Shown: positions 6,198 to 6,258 of the stretch, piece by piece
Layout: the number at the start of each line of letters is the position of its first letter
Numbering within the stretch: position 1 is the first letter of the stretch
Assembly (NCBI GenBank): GCA_012270595.1
Contig: JAAXIA010000114.1
Coordinates: 1 to 6,258 of the forward strand
DNA length: 6,258 bases
Reading direction: 5' to 3'
Origin: Rhodanobacteraceae bacterium
GTDB taxonomy: Bacteria > Pseudomonadota > Gammaproteobacteria > Xanthomonadales > Rhodanobacteraceae
Notes under the pieces: generated by a model
The model's database searches: none
What the model was told of the DNA's origin: nothing
What the model saw: only the letters and a program-made list of their open reading frames with translations
Position numbers and translations under genes: made by a program

Positions 6198-6258
6198 TCT
6201 ATTCAGGGTCGGTAAAATACTGAAGTCATAAACCGCACTACCGCCATGAATCAAACAA
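6187..6258 (+). mobile_element. Left end of a probable IS5-family insertion sequence (partial)
   Basis: Homology to ExbD stops at CTAG (6183-6186). The next bases, GGAATCTCTGATCTATTC, resemble terminal repeats of IS5-type elements, many of which begin GGAA/GGAACCTCTGA and duplicate a 4 bp YTAR target such as CTAG. An ATG follows 59 bp after the proposed end, a normal spacing for the transposase start. The right end, second repeat and second CTAG lie outside the window, so the assignment rests on the junction, the target site and the end sequence only. Confidence 0.5.
6246..6258 (+). CDS. Start of a probable IS5-type transposase (partial)
   Basis: ATG AAT CAA ACA encodes MNQT, cut off by the window end. 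IS5-family transposases commonly begin with short openings such as MKQ or MNQ, and the position inside the proposed element fits. With four residues visible, the identity depends almost wholly on context. No strong ribosome-binding site is seen. Confidence 0.4.

Overview
The window looks like a chromosomal segment of a plant-associated Xanthomonadaceae bacterium. The closest fit is a Xylella-like genome. This is an inference from three things: the protein style of the UbiH, VisC, ExbB and ExbD products, the tonB-exbB-exbD-exbD gene order known from Xanthomonas, and a moderate base composition, well below that of typical Xanthomonas. I cannot prove the genus from the sequence alone. Gene decay is marked: at least three genes are broken, and there are two traces of insertion sequences.

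Layout. Positions 1-47 hold the lysine-rich end of a plus-strand reading frame. Positions 139-270 carry a weak trace of an integrase-type transposase on the minus strand. Positions 320-643 (minus) are a PduO-type cobalamin adenosyltransferase pseudogene with an internal deletion and a nonsense codon. It lies 7 bp downstream of btuM (651-1241, minus), an intact six-helix gene for a predicted solitary vitamin B12 transporter. A 245 bp divergent intergenic region follows. Then come two overlapping plus-strand flavin monooxygenase genes of ubiquinone synthesis, ubiH (1487-2722) and a visC/ubiI-like gene (2719-3927).

The right part is a TonB energy-transduction cluster: tonB (3997-4652), exbB (4750-5496), exbD1 (5493-5930) and exbD2 (5946-6197). 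ExbB and ExbD1 look intact. tonB is split by a one-base frameshift just after its membrane-anchor motif. exbD2 stops after 83 codons, at a point that looks like the end of an IS5-type insertion sequence: a CTAG target, an element starting GGAATCTCTGATC, and a transposase start codon 59 bp further in.

How the genes fit together. btuM and the adenosyltransferase would import B12 and convert it to adenosylcobalamin; only the importer survives. ubiH and visC hydroxylate the ubiquinone ring. ExbB/ExbD would use the proton motive force to drive TonB and outer-membrane receptors, but the motor lacks an intact local TonB and its second ExbD. I see no novel defence, RNA or CRISPR system. The interesting content is a set of specific, checkable gene-decay events.
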